Shown piece by piece: positions 1-7,458 of a stretch of 38,544 nucleotides of DNA. The notes beneath the pieces were generated by a model. That model was not told where the DNA came from. It searched no databases and worked only from the letters and a program-made list of their open reading frames with translations. Source of the DNA: Methylococcales bacterium (GTDB taxonomy: Bacteria > Pseudomonadota > Gammaproteobacteria > Methylococcales > Methylomonadaceae); the NCBI GenBank assembly GCA_030753675.1, contig JASMBU010000004.1, forward strand, positions 61,379-99,922, given 5' to 3'. Made by a program: the position numbers and the translations under genes. Position 1 is the stretch's first letter, and every line of letters begins with the position of its first letter.

Positions 1-83
1 TCCAGTATGGCTTGGTTGGTGGCGCCGTTATAACTTTGCTTTGGTTTTTCTTCGGATTCAAACCGAAAGAAGAGGAAGATTAA
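1..83 (+). CDS. C-terminal end of an integral membrane protein (partial)
   Basis: An open frame enters at the window edge and stops at TAA 81-83. The last 26 residues contain one hydrophobic helix rich in Gly, Leu, Val and Phe, then a short charged tail ending KPKEEED. This is typical of the last transmembrane helix and cytoplasmic tail of a transporter such as an MFS permease, but too little is present to name a family. A strong terminator follows 36 bases downstream, so this gene ends its transcription unit. Confidence 0.5.
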   Translation, partial: QYGLVGGAVITLLWFFFGFKPKEEED

Positions 84-118
84 TTCCGATTGATTAGTTA
101 CTCAGCGGTTATAAAAAG

Positions 119-147
119 CCAATTGCATTCGCGATTGGTTTTTTTTT
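119..147 (+). terminator. Rho-independent terminator
   Basis: An 8-bp stem (119-126 with 131-138, one G-U pair) closes a 4-base loop and is followed by nine T residues. It ends the membrane-protein gene and lies just past the 3' end of the convergent small gene at 162-410. Confidence 0.85.
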
Positions 148-161
148 GCTATAAGTGAATG

Positions 162-410
162 TTAATGAAGTCCGTTATATTTTTTCATGGTGTTAATTTT
201 GAAACGACAGGCACAATCTCCTTTTGCAAGATACTCCATCAACTCGACCTCTTGATCTAGAAAAGTTGTTATTAAACCGATATTAAATTCACAGATTTCG
301 GGGTGCGTTTGTGCTAACTCGTGGTAGACACAGTTTTGGGCTTCGATAAGGGTATACGGTTTATTGTTGGTTTCATCGATTAGGGTGGCCTGATAACCAA
401 AATCAGACAT
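162..410 (-). CDS. Orphan SufR-like iron-sulfur sensor domain protein
   Basis: The 82-aa product resembles only the C-terminal ligand domain of SufR/DeoR-like regulators. Three cysteines, C27, C40 and C68, have spacings of 13 and 28. From memory these match the [4Fe-4S] ligands C164, C177 and C205 of cyanobacterial SufR. The HxxxAxxHPEIC and GDCACRF contexts also fit. The winged-helix DNA-binding half is missing: a TGA lies in frame 8 codons upstream of the ATG, and no helix-turn-helix is seen in the next 200 bases. No good Shine-Dalgarno precedes the ATG. It could be a stand-alone Fe-S protein that partners with another regulator, or the remnant of a truncated sufR-like gene. Confidence 0.6.
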   Translation of the reverse strand: MSDFGYQATLIDETNNKPYTLIEAQNCVYHELAQTHPEICEFNIGLITTFLDQEVELMEYLAKGDCACRFKINTMKKYNGLH

Positions 411-544
411 AATAACGATTAGTTTTTTAAGTCAAGCTGTTATATTGGATTCGTTGAGGGGGCCTTTTAACTATTGAGTCATCTTCATACCCATGTTTTT
501 AAGGTGATTTATTCGTTTCTTTTGGAAGATAAATTTATCTGAAT

Positions 545-584
545 ATGGGCGGTGAAAAACCCCCATTTTTCCTTCATGGTTTTT
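545..584 (+). terminator. Possible weak terminator or sRNA 3' end
   Basis: ATGGG (545-549) can pair with CCCAT (562-566) ahead of a T4 run. An alternative stem AAAAACC/GGTTTTT (555-561 with 578-584) ends in a longer T run. No plus-strand gene lies directly upstream, so this may be the end of a short untranslated transcript or may be chance in AT-rich DNA. Confidence 0.25.
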
Positions 585-629
585 TTAGTCAGAACGGATA
601 GACTTAAATCGTAATATGGAGGACTCACT

Positions 630-779
630 ATGACTCAGAATGATGATGAAAAAATGTATTCAGTTTTTGTGCCACTTGAAGATTCGAGTTTGGCAAAGGA
701 AGAAATTATTGTTCCCTATATCCCTGGGCTTATTTGTATTGATTGGTTAGCAGTAGAACTCATTGATATTGCGGCATGA
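630..779 (+). CDS. Small acidic hypothetical protein (49 aa)
   Basis: ATG at 630 is preceded by a clear TGGAGG at 617-622 (7-base spacing), and the frame runs 49 codons to TGA 777-779. The N-terminus is polar and acidic (MTQNDDEK), followed by a more hydrophobic C-terminal half with PYIPGL and DWLAVELIDIAA. I recognise no family. A rho-independent terminator starts 31 bases after the stop, so the gene looks like a self-contained monocistronic unit. It is too short for most automatic gene callers. A real small protein is likelier than chance because of the ribosome site and terminator. Confidence 0.5.
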   Translation: MTQNDDEKMYSVFVPLEDSSLAKEEIIVPYIPGLICIDWLAVELIDIAA

Positions 780-809
780 GTAGCATTGAACTCGCTGAAA
801 AAGAATATT

Positions 810-834
810 AAAGCCGATAATTTTTAGGCTTTTT
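810..834 (+). terminator. Rho-independent terminator of the 49-aa gene
   Basis: AAAGCC (810-815) pairs with GGCTTT (827-832) across an 11-base loop and runs into a T tract to 834. It sits right after the 49-aa gene and overlaps the stop codon of the convergent gene at 824. Confidence 0.65.
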
Positions 835-1216
835 GATAAATAAGCGCAACTAATTTAGAACAGCTGGCTAAAAAGTGTTCGCGTTCAATATGCGTTAGTC
901 GAGTTGCATAGAGGGTGTTGTTGATGGCTAAGGTTTCCTCAAGTAAAGCAGTGGTTCGACTAGGGTCAATGTGTTGAATAATATTAAAACTTAAATGTTT
1001 TATTTCTGAAATAAGCGTGTTGTATTTAATGGTTCCTTTTTTTTTTGGGTGATCTATCGATTGAAAAGTTGTTTGATCATAAGTTTGTCTCATTGCGGAA
1101 ACGCAACTTAAGAGGGATTCGCCTAGAAAGGTCATGTCGTTTTGTTCTTTTTCCAGTCTGTTAGCATAAGAAGGGGTTAAGAAAATAGTCAATAAAAGAA
1201 TAAGTGTATAACGCAT
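824..1216 (-). CDS. Hypothetical secreted/periplasmic protein
   Basis: The 130-aa product starts at ATG 1216, preceded by AGAGGGG at about 6 bases. A longer frame from a TTG at 1264 is less likely because it places 16 extra residues before a clean signal peptide. Residues 1-19 (MRYTLILLLTIFLTPSYA) form a signal peptide with probable cleavage after SYA. The mature part is mostly helical and has two cysteines, one near the start (SLLSC) and one near the end (LASCS), which could form a disulfide in the periplasm. I do not recognise a family. It stands alone between non-coding stretches. Confidence 0.6.
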   Translation of the reverse strand: MRYTLILLLTIFLTPSYANRLEKEQNDMTFLGESLLSCVSAMRQTYDQTTFQSIDHPKKKGTIKYNTLISEIKHLSFNIIQHIDPSRTTALLEETLAINNTLYATRLTHIEREHFLASCSKLVALIYQKA

Positions 1217-1636
1217 GATAACCCCTCTTATGATTTCTACTGTTACTACAATGAGCGACCTCAAGGAAGGTATAAAGTTCCTAATAAAGAGTTAGATAGC
1301 ATATTTTTTGTAATTTTTTCTTGTTATTTTGAGAAACCAAGAAAAAGCTCAAGGTGACGTGTAAGGTGAGCATCCACTGTTTCAATATGGGTAATTAAAT
1401 CGATATTATGGATTATAAGGTGCTGTGTGTCATAACTTCAGCCGGTGCAAGATGTTGTTGGGTGCCTATTTTTTGAAGCGATCCTCACCTGAATGAACGG
1501 TGTTTTTTTTATGCGCCCTGCTTTGCATTTCCCATCTACCCTCATAGACTGTCGTAATAAGCAGGGGTGAGGATATTTTTTGGTAGGTTAAAATTACAGC
1601 AGGTACCGTGGGTGACTTGTTTGTGGAGATAAATAA
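1217..1636. other. Intergenic region of 420 bases
   Basis: This carries the promoter regions of the divergent 130-aa gene and the methyltransferase. On the minus strand an open stretch of about 37 codons ends at TAA 1324-1326 with protein-like composition (ending LELFLGFSK) but has no usable start codon, so it is at most a gene remnant. A CACC/GGTG hairpin with a T8 run at about 1486-1509 is too short a stem to call a terminator with confidence. Confidence 0.4.
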
Positions 1637-2536
1637 TTGATCATCGAGTTAATCGAGTCATTAGGGCTTAGTCAATTAAATCGTGATGAATCTCAGCGTT
1701 TATTTCATGGTCGAGGGCAGGCTTATCAAGATTTTGAAGGTATTAATATCGATTGGTATCCGCCGGTGATATTGATTAGTGTTTACCGTGAAGGTTATGC
1801 ACAATGGTTGGATATTATAGCTGACAGACTTATGGACACTATTCCTGAAAGTCAGTCGGTATTGGTCCAATACCGATATCGTCGGCGCGATTCTTTTGAA
1901 CACATTCGTGGTAAACGTATTTCAGAACTTATTGCATTGGAAAATGGCCTTCGATTTAAAATTCAACTAGGGCCATCCCAAAACAGTGGTTTGTTTTTAG
2001 ATATGCGCCAAGGTAGGGATTGGGTTAATCGTCATTCGTTGAATAAGAAAGTGCTTAATTTATTTGCATATACCTGTGCTTTTTCTGTTGCGGCTATAGC
2101 CGGTGGTGCGGAGCAGGTGGTTAATTTTGACACGAATAAAGTCGCATTAGCAAAGGGGCGTGAAAATCACCGGTTAAACCAGCAAAATACTGAAAAAGTT
2201 ATTTTTGAAGGCATGGATATCTTCAAGTCTTTTAGTCGAATCAAAAAACACGGCCCCTATGATTTATTGATTTGCGACCCGCCGTCTTATCAAAAAGGCA
2301 GTGTTGATATAAAAAGAGATTACCGAAAGATAGTGTGCCGAATTCCCTCCTTTATGAAAAAAAATAGCTTTTTACTATTTTGTTTAAATTCCCCAGCTTT
2401 AAGGGATGATTTTTTAACTGAATTAGTATCGGTAGAATGCCCGGAATGTCAGTTTGTTAAAGTGATAAGTCCACCTGCGGTTTTTAAAGAGAAAATACCG
2501 GGGCGAGGGTTAAAGGTACATGTTTATCGTTTCTGA
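1637..2536 (+). CDS. RlmI/RlmK-type SAM-dependent methyltransferase
   Basis: The 299-aa protein belongs to the class I methyltransferase group around RlmI/RlmKL (PF10672-type). The SAM-binding motif I is NLFAYTCAFSVAA (about residues 141-153), the acidic end of strand 2 is in VVNFDTNKVAL, and motif IV DPPSYQKG (about residues 215-222) is typical of base methyltransferases of this group. The expected substrate is 23S rRNA, but no cysteine or site residue here proves which base. Start is TTG at 1637 with TGGAGA at 1623-1628; no upstream ATG fits. The N-terminal 100 residues precede the catalytic fold, as in RlmI relatives, although a clear PUA domain is not evident. Known 23S enzymes such as RlmI are longer. 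Confidence 0.8.
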   Translation: MIIELIESLGLSQLNRDESQRLFHGRGQAYQDFEGINIDWYPPVILISVYREGYAQWLDIIADRLMDTIPESQSVLVQYRYRRRDSFEHIRGKRISELIALENGLRFKIQLGPSQNSGLFLDMRQGRDWVNRHSLNKKVLNLFAYTCAFSVAAIAGGAEQVVNFDTNKVALAKGRENHRLNQQNTEKVIFEGMDIFKSFSRIKKHGPYDLLICDPPSYQKGSVDIKRDYRKIVCRIPSFMKKNSFLLFCLNSPALRDDFLTELVSVECPECQFVKVISPPAVFKEKIPGRGLKVHVYRF

Positions 2537-2622
2537 TTAAAAGCGTTAACATGTGATGCCTAGGCGGATTGGGCTGATGTTTTTGGTCAGTAACAGTGCT
2601 TTGGAGTGGCTATGAATTTACC

Positions 2623-2636
2623 CGCTCGGTCGAGCG
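2623..2636. repeat. 14-bp perfect GC-rich palindrome
   Basis: CGCTCGGTCGAGCG lies between the convergent methyltransferase and efpL genes. It could fold as a 5-bp stem with a GGTC loop on either strand, but no T tract follows on either side. It may be a transcript-end hairpin or a protein site. Confidence 0.4.
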
Positions 2637-2663
2637 AGAGGTTGTAAAAAGTGTTTAGGTAGA

Positions 2664-3230
2664 CTAAGCACGCGACATGAATTTTCCCGTTTCAGTATTT
2701 ATTTTTATAATTTCATCTGTTTCTATATATTCAGGAACTTGAACTTCCAGTCCAGTAGAAAGTAGGGCAGTTTTGGTTCGTTTTGTGGCACTTGAGCCTT
2801 TCATTGAAGGAGGCGTTTGGGTGATTTTCAGTAAAACGCTGGTGGGTAATTCAATGCCTAAGGGTGTATCATCTTGTAAGAGCATGATAATACCTTCAAG
2901 ACCTTCTAGCATATAAGCTATTTGACTTTCGAGGTCCTCAGTATTTAGAGTGTATTGGTCGTAGCTTTCAAGATTCATAAAGGTGTAGGATTCACCATCT
3001 TGAAATGAAAATTGTACGGGAATCCGTGTGCAATCAGCCTCTTTAAGAAAGTCATCGCCTTTATAGGTTTGATCGAGTTTTTGTTTGCTTTTCATGTGGG
3101 CGTAACGGATTTTGTATAGAGTACTGGCGCCACGTGAAGTTGGGTTTCTGACTTCTATCTGTTTGACGGCATAGGGCTCACCATTAATTTCGATGGCGGT
3201 TCCTTGTTTTAAATCACTGGCTTTAGGCAA
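2664..3230 (-). CDS. efpL: Elongation factor P-like protein EfpL (YeiP)
   Basis: EfpL binds ribosomes stalled at proline-rich and related sequences and promotes peptide bond formation, parallel to EF-P. The 188-aa product matches the YeiP branch along its length: KOW-like domain 1 (about 1-65) with loop tip NPTSRGA, then two OB domains, including YTFMNLESYDQYTL, VLLKITQTPP and LSTGLEVQVPEYI. The tip residue is Arg33, as in E. coli YeiP, not the Lys modified in EF-P. The start is TTG at 3230, with a GGAG about 7 bases upstream; there is no alternative near this point. The gene is monocistronic. Confidence 0.93.
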   Translation of the reverse strand: MPKASDLKQGTAIEINGEPYAVKQIEVRNPTSRGASTLYKIRYAHMKSKQKLDQTYKGDDFLKEADCTRIPVQFSFQDGESYTFMNLESYDQYTLNTEDLESQIAYMLEGLEGIIMLLQDDTPLGIELPTSVLLKITQTPPSMKGSSATKRTKTALLSTGLEVQVPEYIETDEIIKINTETGKFMSRA

Positions 3231-3425
3231 GATATACTCCGGTTTAATTCTGGATTAAGTTTATTATGCGGTATTGTAGTTAAAGTTTCAAAGTTGGAGA
3301 AAAAACAGAGGCTAAAGGGTGGTTAAGTCACTTTGTTGAAGCGGGTTTTTTTACGGCTGATTCAGTATTCACTTTAGATTATGCCTTTGTTGAGATTAAT
3401 GACAGTAATGATTTTAAATTAATAT

Positions 3426-3776
3426 ATGAAAGAGAGTCAGTGCTCGGTTTGTCAGCAGATATTTTCCTGTGAGTATAAAGCGGGAACAGGAAAGTCATGT
3501 TGGTGTTCTCAGTTACCCTTAATGATGATAGTGGATAGTGTGGCTGATTGTCTGTGTTATGACTGTTTGATAACGGTGTTAGGTGCGCGTATTAAAACGC
3601 TATTACTGGGTAAATCATGCCTTGAGTCATTAGAGATAGCAAAGCAATATCCCACGGATACCTGGATTGAAAATATCGATTATACCGTTGAAAATGGCAA
3701 GTGCGTTTTCAGTGCGTGGTACCATTTAAAACGAGGTCATTGCTGTAAAAATGATTGTCGTTATTGCCCTTACTGA
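3426..3776 (+). CDS. CWC - DUF5522 cysteine-rich fusion protein
   Basis: The 116-aa protein joins two small metal-binding-like modules. The N-terminal part has CSVCQQIFSC, then CWC, matching the Cysteine-rich CWC family (PF14375); a CLCYDC follows. The C-terminal part, DYTVENGKCVFSAWYHLKRG followed by HCC and RYCPY, matches DUF5522. The many Cys pairs suggest zinc or Fe-S binding; the function is not known. ATG 3426 directly follows an in-frame TAA (3420-3422), which fixes the upstream limit. The ribosome site is weak, so translation may be coupled to an upstream open frame that overlaps the first 47 bases (see findings). Divergent from efpL. Confidence 0.8.
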   Translation: MKESQCSVCQQIFSCEYKAGTGKSCWCSQLPLMMIVDSVADCLCYDCLITVLGARIKTLLLGKSCLESLEIAKQYPTDTWIENIDYTVENGKCVFSAWYHLKRGHCCKNDCRYCPY

Positions 3777-3967
3777 ATGAAATAAATAGCTGATGGTCTT
3801 GTCAATTACTGGGTGTATTCGGTCAGAATAAGCCTTTTTTAAGGCGATGATTCTCTCGTAGGAAATGCCAGAGTGTTTCGCGTGAGAGGATTATTTAGTC
3901 TAATCATAGCTTGAATTTCTGCAACATAATTCTTTCTAGGTTCGGAATAATTTTCTAGTCTAGTAGT

Positions 3968-3999
3968 CAGTATTTCAGTATTTCAGTATTTCAGTATTT
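3968..3999. repeat. Tandem repeat (CAGTATTT) x4
   Basis: Four perfect 8-bp units lie at the 3' end of the bax-like pseudogene. Because 8 is not a multiple of 3, each unit shifts the frame. On the minus strand the units supply the last codons and the stop codon. Such repeats change copy number by slippage. Confidence 0.9.
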
Positions 4000-4624
4000 A
4001 GCGGGCATTTTAAGTGTCTTAATTGGCTGCGGAGTACGCGCAGTTTTTTGTAGGCTGGATGAGTATTGATGTTATGTAGATAGCTGCGAATTGAGGCATT
4101 AATATGTTTAAATGTGGCCACCTCGTGTGTTTTACCAGGTGTTCTATTCAAAGGAATTATTCCACAGTGTTGTGTTGAGCACAATTTCCAAAAAGGTTAT
4201 TTCCTTTGCGAGCAAAGCGTGATTCTCCCCACATGGATTCATTAGCTCTTTGGGATAAAATGAGTTCAATAGGGAGTATTTCAACGCGGCGCAGTAATTC
4301 TGGGTAATCGTTAGAGTCAGTAAGCTGGTATTGTGGTGCTAAGGCATTTAGCCACGGAAGATCATTTTGTTGGTTAATGGCTTTGGTTAGTCGATTACGT
4401 TGGTTAACAATGATGTTGGTTTCTTGCTGGATGAATGGGGATAAAAAAGCAAAAAAATGCTTTTTCTTCTCCACGGTGGATAGTCATTGTGAGGAAGGAA
4501 GTTCATTGACTTGGTGAGGCTGCTCTAGGTCACTTGGGACAGTATCCGTATGATGTGAGAGACAGATTTCTGTACAACTAATCAATAGGCTGACCAATAA
4601 AGTTGTGGTAAAAAGTTTAATCAT
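3975..4624 (-). pseudogene. bax: Bax-like glucosaminidase lipoprotein, broken by a stop and a frameshift
   Basis: This is a Bax-type N-acetylglucosaminidase (PF01832) gene in three pieces. From ATG 4624, a lipoprotein signal with lipobox LLISC (Cys17) reads 46 codons to an in-frame TGA at 4486-4484. The same frame then continues through EKKKHFFAFLSPFIQQE to the catalytic core ILSQRANESMWGESRFA and GNNLFG, ending near 4160. After a one-base shift at about 4187-4190, the rest follows: CGIIPLNRTPGKTHEVATF and SYLHNINTHPAY. Adding one G after TTTGG would give NNLFGKLCSTQHCG, which fits relatives. Two independent lesions favour a real pseudogene, although sequence errors remain possible. An internal GTG at 4474 could start a truncated protein. 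Confidence 0.8.
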
Positions 4625-4732
4625 CAGAATGAGATGGCGCTAAATAACGAAAATAAAGTGAATTATCGTAACGTTAGGCTTTATTTGTCAAAATAAAAGC
4701 ATACGTATAGAGAACAGGAGGGATCTACGTAG

Positions 4733-5752
4733 CTATTTGAGTCGAATACGAGTGCCTTGAGTAGCAGATTCAATAGCTGCAACTAGAATGTTACAGTTGG
4801 TTCTTGCGTCTTCAAGTGATAGCTGGGGTTCTTCATCATGAAGAATACAGTCACTAAAATGTTCGACTTCCAGTTGAAAATGGTTAGCAGTGGGTAATGT
4901 TTCTTCGGGTTGGGGGCCATCAGTTTCGGTCCACCATGAAATAACAGGTTTTTCGGTGGGTTTTGCCCAGACATTGTGACATTTTAGTCCGCCAAGGGTG
5001 CCGATAATTTCATATTCAGCGCGACGAGTATGCTCAAAGCTAAAAGCAAATTGAGCATATCTACCTTGACCAAAATCCATTATTCCGCTGCTGCTTAAAT
5101 CAGCGCCATTTTCGGCAAATTTAGTCATTGCGATGACAGATTCAGGGGCGTGAACGCCAAAAGGAAGGCGGGCGGCGTGAATGGCATAGCAGCCAATATC
5201 CCAGAGGGCACCACCGCCATTGTTAATATGGTCTTTTAAACGATAGTGGCGAGAGGGTTGTATCATAAAGGAAAAACAAGCGCGAACCGATCTTATTTCA
5301 CCGAGATCACCGCTGGCAATAATATCGTGTACTCGAGTGTGTTGGGGGTGAAATCGGTACATAAACCCTTCCATGACCTTAAGTTTTTTTCGCTGGGCAA
5401 TGTTTTGAATGGCGTCAATATCAATAACATTCAGCGCCATCGGTTTTTCACATAACACATGTTTGCCAGCTTCTAGGGCTTTAAGTGTCCAGTGCGCATG
5501 TTCTGAATTAGAAAGTGGTATATAAACAGCTTGAATAGTTTCGTCAGCCAGTAAATCTTCAAAGTGATTAAAAATACGAACATCTTTTTCTTCAGGAGCA
5601 TAAAGCGACAAAGTATCTTCCGCAGCACCTGGTCGGCGACTAGCAATAGCAGCCAGAGCACTGTTGTGTGCCGAAACAATGGCGGGCATGAGTTGTTGAT
5701 TAATGCGTGCACCGCCGAGTATTCCCCAACGAACTTTACCTTGATTAGTCAT
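4733..5752 (-). CDS. Gfo/Idh/MocA family NAD(P)-dependent oxidoreductase
   Basis: The 339-aa protein has the N-terminal Rossmann fold WGILGGARINQQLMP (about 8-22) and the family signature EKPMAL, whose Lys is catalytic in this family. It also has the C-terminal GFO_IDH_MocA_C sheet domain with FMYRFHPQH and DIGCYAIHAAR. These enzymes oxidise or reduce sugar-like or other hydroxy substrates; the substrate cannot be told. The start at 5752 (MTNQGKVRWG) is chosen because the Rossmann strand follows at once; a TTG frame from 5788 adds 12 unneeded residues. It is first in a minus-strand row with the SDR and UspA genes, but gaps of about 100 bases suggest separate promoters. Confidence 0.85.
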   Translation of the reverse strand: MTNQGKVRWGILGGARINQQLMPAIVSAHNSALAAIASRRPGAAEDTLSLYAPEEKDVRIFNHFEDLLADETIQAVYIPLSNSEHAHWTLKALEAGKHVLCEKPMALNVIDIDAIQNIAQRKKLKVMEGFMYRFHPQHTRVHDIIASGDLGEIRSVRACFSFMIQPSRHYRLKDHINNGGGALWDIGCYAIHAARLPFGVHAPESVIAMTKFAENGADLSSSGIMDFGQGRYAQFAFSFEHTRRAEYEIIGTLGGLKCHNVWAKPTEKPVISWWTETDGPQPEETLPTANHFQLEVEHFSDCILHDEEPQLSLEDARTNCNILVAAIESATQGTRIRLK

Positions 5753-5861
5753 GATTACGATGCTCTGAATTAGTTTGACAGTTGCCAACAGTATACTGCG
5801 TCAATTAGCGCTGGCAAGATAATTTAAGTTATCTAATGCAGGGATGGGTAAATAAATTGGG

Positions 5862-6563
5862 TTACCACTGCAGTGGTTTTCCATGGCGAAAAAAGCCGCC
5901 GCTGGGACCTTCTTTCTTCAGTGTTGCAGCCCAGATAATACCGCTTATGCCTTCATCGATACTCAGGGTCGCTGACGCCCCCCCCATTTCGGTTCTCACC
6001 CAGCCAGGGCAAACGGAATTGACTTTAATCCCTTGTTCATAAAGTTCGTGATGCAATAACTTGGTTGTCACATTTAGCGCCGTTTTGGAGATTCGGTAGG
6101 CGGGTGAGCCGCTATCCATTTCGACGATAGCACCCATGCCTGAACTGACATTGACAATAATGCCTTCCGGGCTTTGTTTAATGAGGGGTAGGAATTGTTG
6201 TGTTATTTTGAGCGGTCCTAGGGTGTTGGTGTTAAAGGCTTCAAGAATTGCTTGATCATTAATGGTGGAGATGTCAACAGTGCCACTGGTATAAATGCCG
6301 GCATTATTGATTAACGTGTCGATTTGTGGGTAGTGGTTAGCAATAGCATGGTACGCCTCGATGATACTGTCGAGATGTGTTACGTCTAAAGGAATAAAAT
6401 CCACTGATGAATGCTGGTGGGAGAGTTGTTTTTTTAAGGTGCTGAGCTTGTGATTGTTTCGGGCTGTAAAAATAACGTGATGACCTTGTTCAGAGAGTTT
6501 TATGCCGGTTGCAGCGCCTAAGCCACGGTTAGCGCCAGTAATGAGGATTATTCTTTTTTTCAT
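5862..6563 (-). CDS. Short-chain dehydrogenase/reductase
   Basis: The 233-aa classical SDR has the cofactor motif TGANRGLG (about 8-15), LDVT, INNAG (about 85-89), the catalytic Ser in NVSSGMG, and the YxxxK pair in YRISK (about 155-159). CPGWVRTEMGG follows, the usual carbonyl-reductase-like ending. TARN after strand 2 suggests NADPH over NAD. Length is normal for the family. The substrate is unknown; related proteins are annotated as carbonyl reductase or general SDRs. The upstream region has no strong ribosome site. Confidence 0.88.
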   Translation of the reverse strand: MKKRIILITGANRGLGAATGIKLSEQGHHVIFTARNNHKLSTLKKQLSHQHSSVDFIPLDVTHLDSIIEAYHAIANHYPQIDTLINNAGIYTSGTVDISTINDQAILEAFNTNTLGPLKITQQFLPLIKQSPEGIIVNVSSGMGAIVEMDSGSPAYRISKTALNVTTKLLHHELYEQGIKVNSVCPGWVRTEMGGASATLSIDEGISGIIWAATLKKEGPSGGFFRHGKPLQW

Positions 6564-6647
6564 GGGTCTTTGAATAGTCGTAGGTATAACTTTTTCTGAA
6601 TGATCTAACTTATAACTACTAAAAACAGATTGAGTAGAAACAAGGCA

Positions 6648-7091
6648 TCAGTTGTAGGGTATACGGACAGCTAGAACGTCACATACGGTGTAATGTAACA
6701 CGCTATTAGCTGTAGAACCCAGCAGTAAAGAAAATCCATGGCGGCCATGTGATCCCACAACAATTAGGTCGATGTCGTTTTCTTTGGCAATATGGATTAT
6801 TTCAAGTCTAGGCGTACCTGATTTTATCCAGATACGTTGTTTGTCGATCTTGAGGGTTTTGGCTATGGCGAAAATTTTATTTTGAGCGGATGCTAATGAT
6901 TGAGTCGTTAAATCAATCTCTAATGGAATTATAGGACCATAAAGAGATTCGGTAACCGGTAAGTTATCAATAATATGAACGATACTTAATAAGGCATTGT
7001 ATTTGCAGGCTAAGTCATGCGCGCATTCAGCAACGTGCTCCCAATGCTCGGTCAAATCAGTTGCTAGCAACACATGTTTATATTGGAACAC
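6648..7091 (-). CDS. Universal stress protein, UspA family
   Basis: The 147-aa single Usp domain begins YKHVLLATDLTEHWEHV and ends with the ATP-binding motif GSHGRHGFSLLLGSTANSV (pattern G-2x-G-9x-G-S/T). This marks it as a nucleotide-binding member. Such proteins help survival in starvation and other stresses. Size is typical. A TATAAT-like element on the minus strand at 7133-7128 may be its -10. Confidence 0.92.
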   Translation of the reverse strand: MFQYKHVLLATDLTEHWEHVAECAHDLACKYNALLSIVHIIDNLPVTESLYGPIIPLEIDLTTQSLASAQNKIFAIAKTLKIDKQRIWIKSGTPRLEIIHIAKENDIDLIVVGSHGRHGFSLLLGSTANSVLHYTVCDVLAVRIPYN

Positions 7092-7455
7092 AATACTTTT
7101 CTACGTTGGTTATACCGTAAATTAATTATTATAGTTATGACCGGTGTTTTGAACGTTTTGTTCAATGGTGAATGGATTAATGCAATTATAGGGTTTCTTA
7201 AGGAGATACTTTGACTCATTTGTTTATTGAGTTCCCAGAGTTGGTTATGACTTGGTTTTTGGGCTAGATTGCTATCGTTGAGGTTGATAAACAAAGGTCG
7301 AACGGTGCAGCAAAGTCGTAATTTTGCATTCATGGGGGAAGGAGTGACAGCCTTAGTTAGGGGTGTAATAATTAGCGAATTCAGCGTGTTGTTTTAAGGT
7401 ATGCTAACAGGGAAAGAGAATCTTCAATTTAAACTATCTAGATAACATTATCATT
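7092..7455. other. Intergenic region with two overlapping mini-ORFs
   Basis: This 364-base gap separates uspA and the lipoprotein gene. On the plus strand a 25-codon ORF (ATG 7137, stop 7212-7214) contains an AAGGAG at its end. This is placed ahead of a second ORF that starts at TTG 7211 and stops at TAG 7265-7267 (18 codons, MTHLFIEFPELV...). The TTGA overlap would couple them. Both peptides are hydrophobic. A minus-strand open frame across the same region has no family character. Calling these real genes is not safe. Confidence 0.3.
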
Positions 7456-7458
7456 ATG
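7441..7458. promoter_or_regulatory. Possible Fur-like box
   Basis: Three adjacent hexamers GATAAC, ATTATC, ATTATG resemble the NATWAT-type repeats of Fur sites and run into the start codon of the lipoprotein gene at 7456. The local DNA is AT-rich, so chance is a real alternative. Confidence 0.25.

Noticed and set aside
1324-1437. 37-codon protein-like frame on the minus strand
   Set aside because: No usable start codon; recorded only as a possible remnant.
7064-7333. 89-codon minus-strand frame upstream of uspA
   Set aside because: It overlaps the uspA start, lacks a ribosome site and looks like random AT-rich translation.
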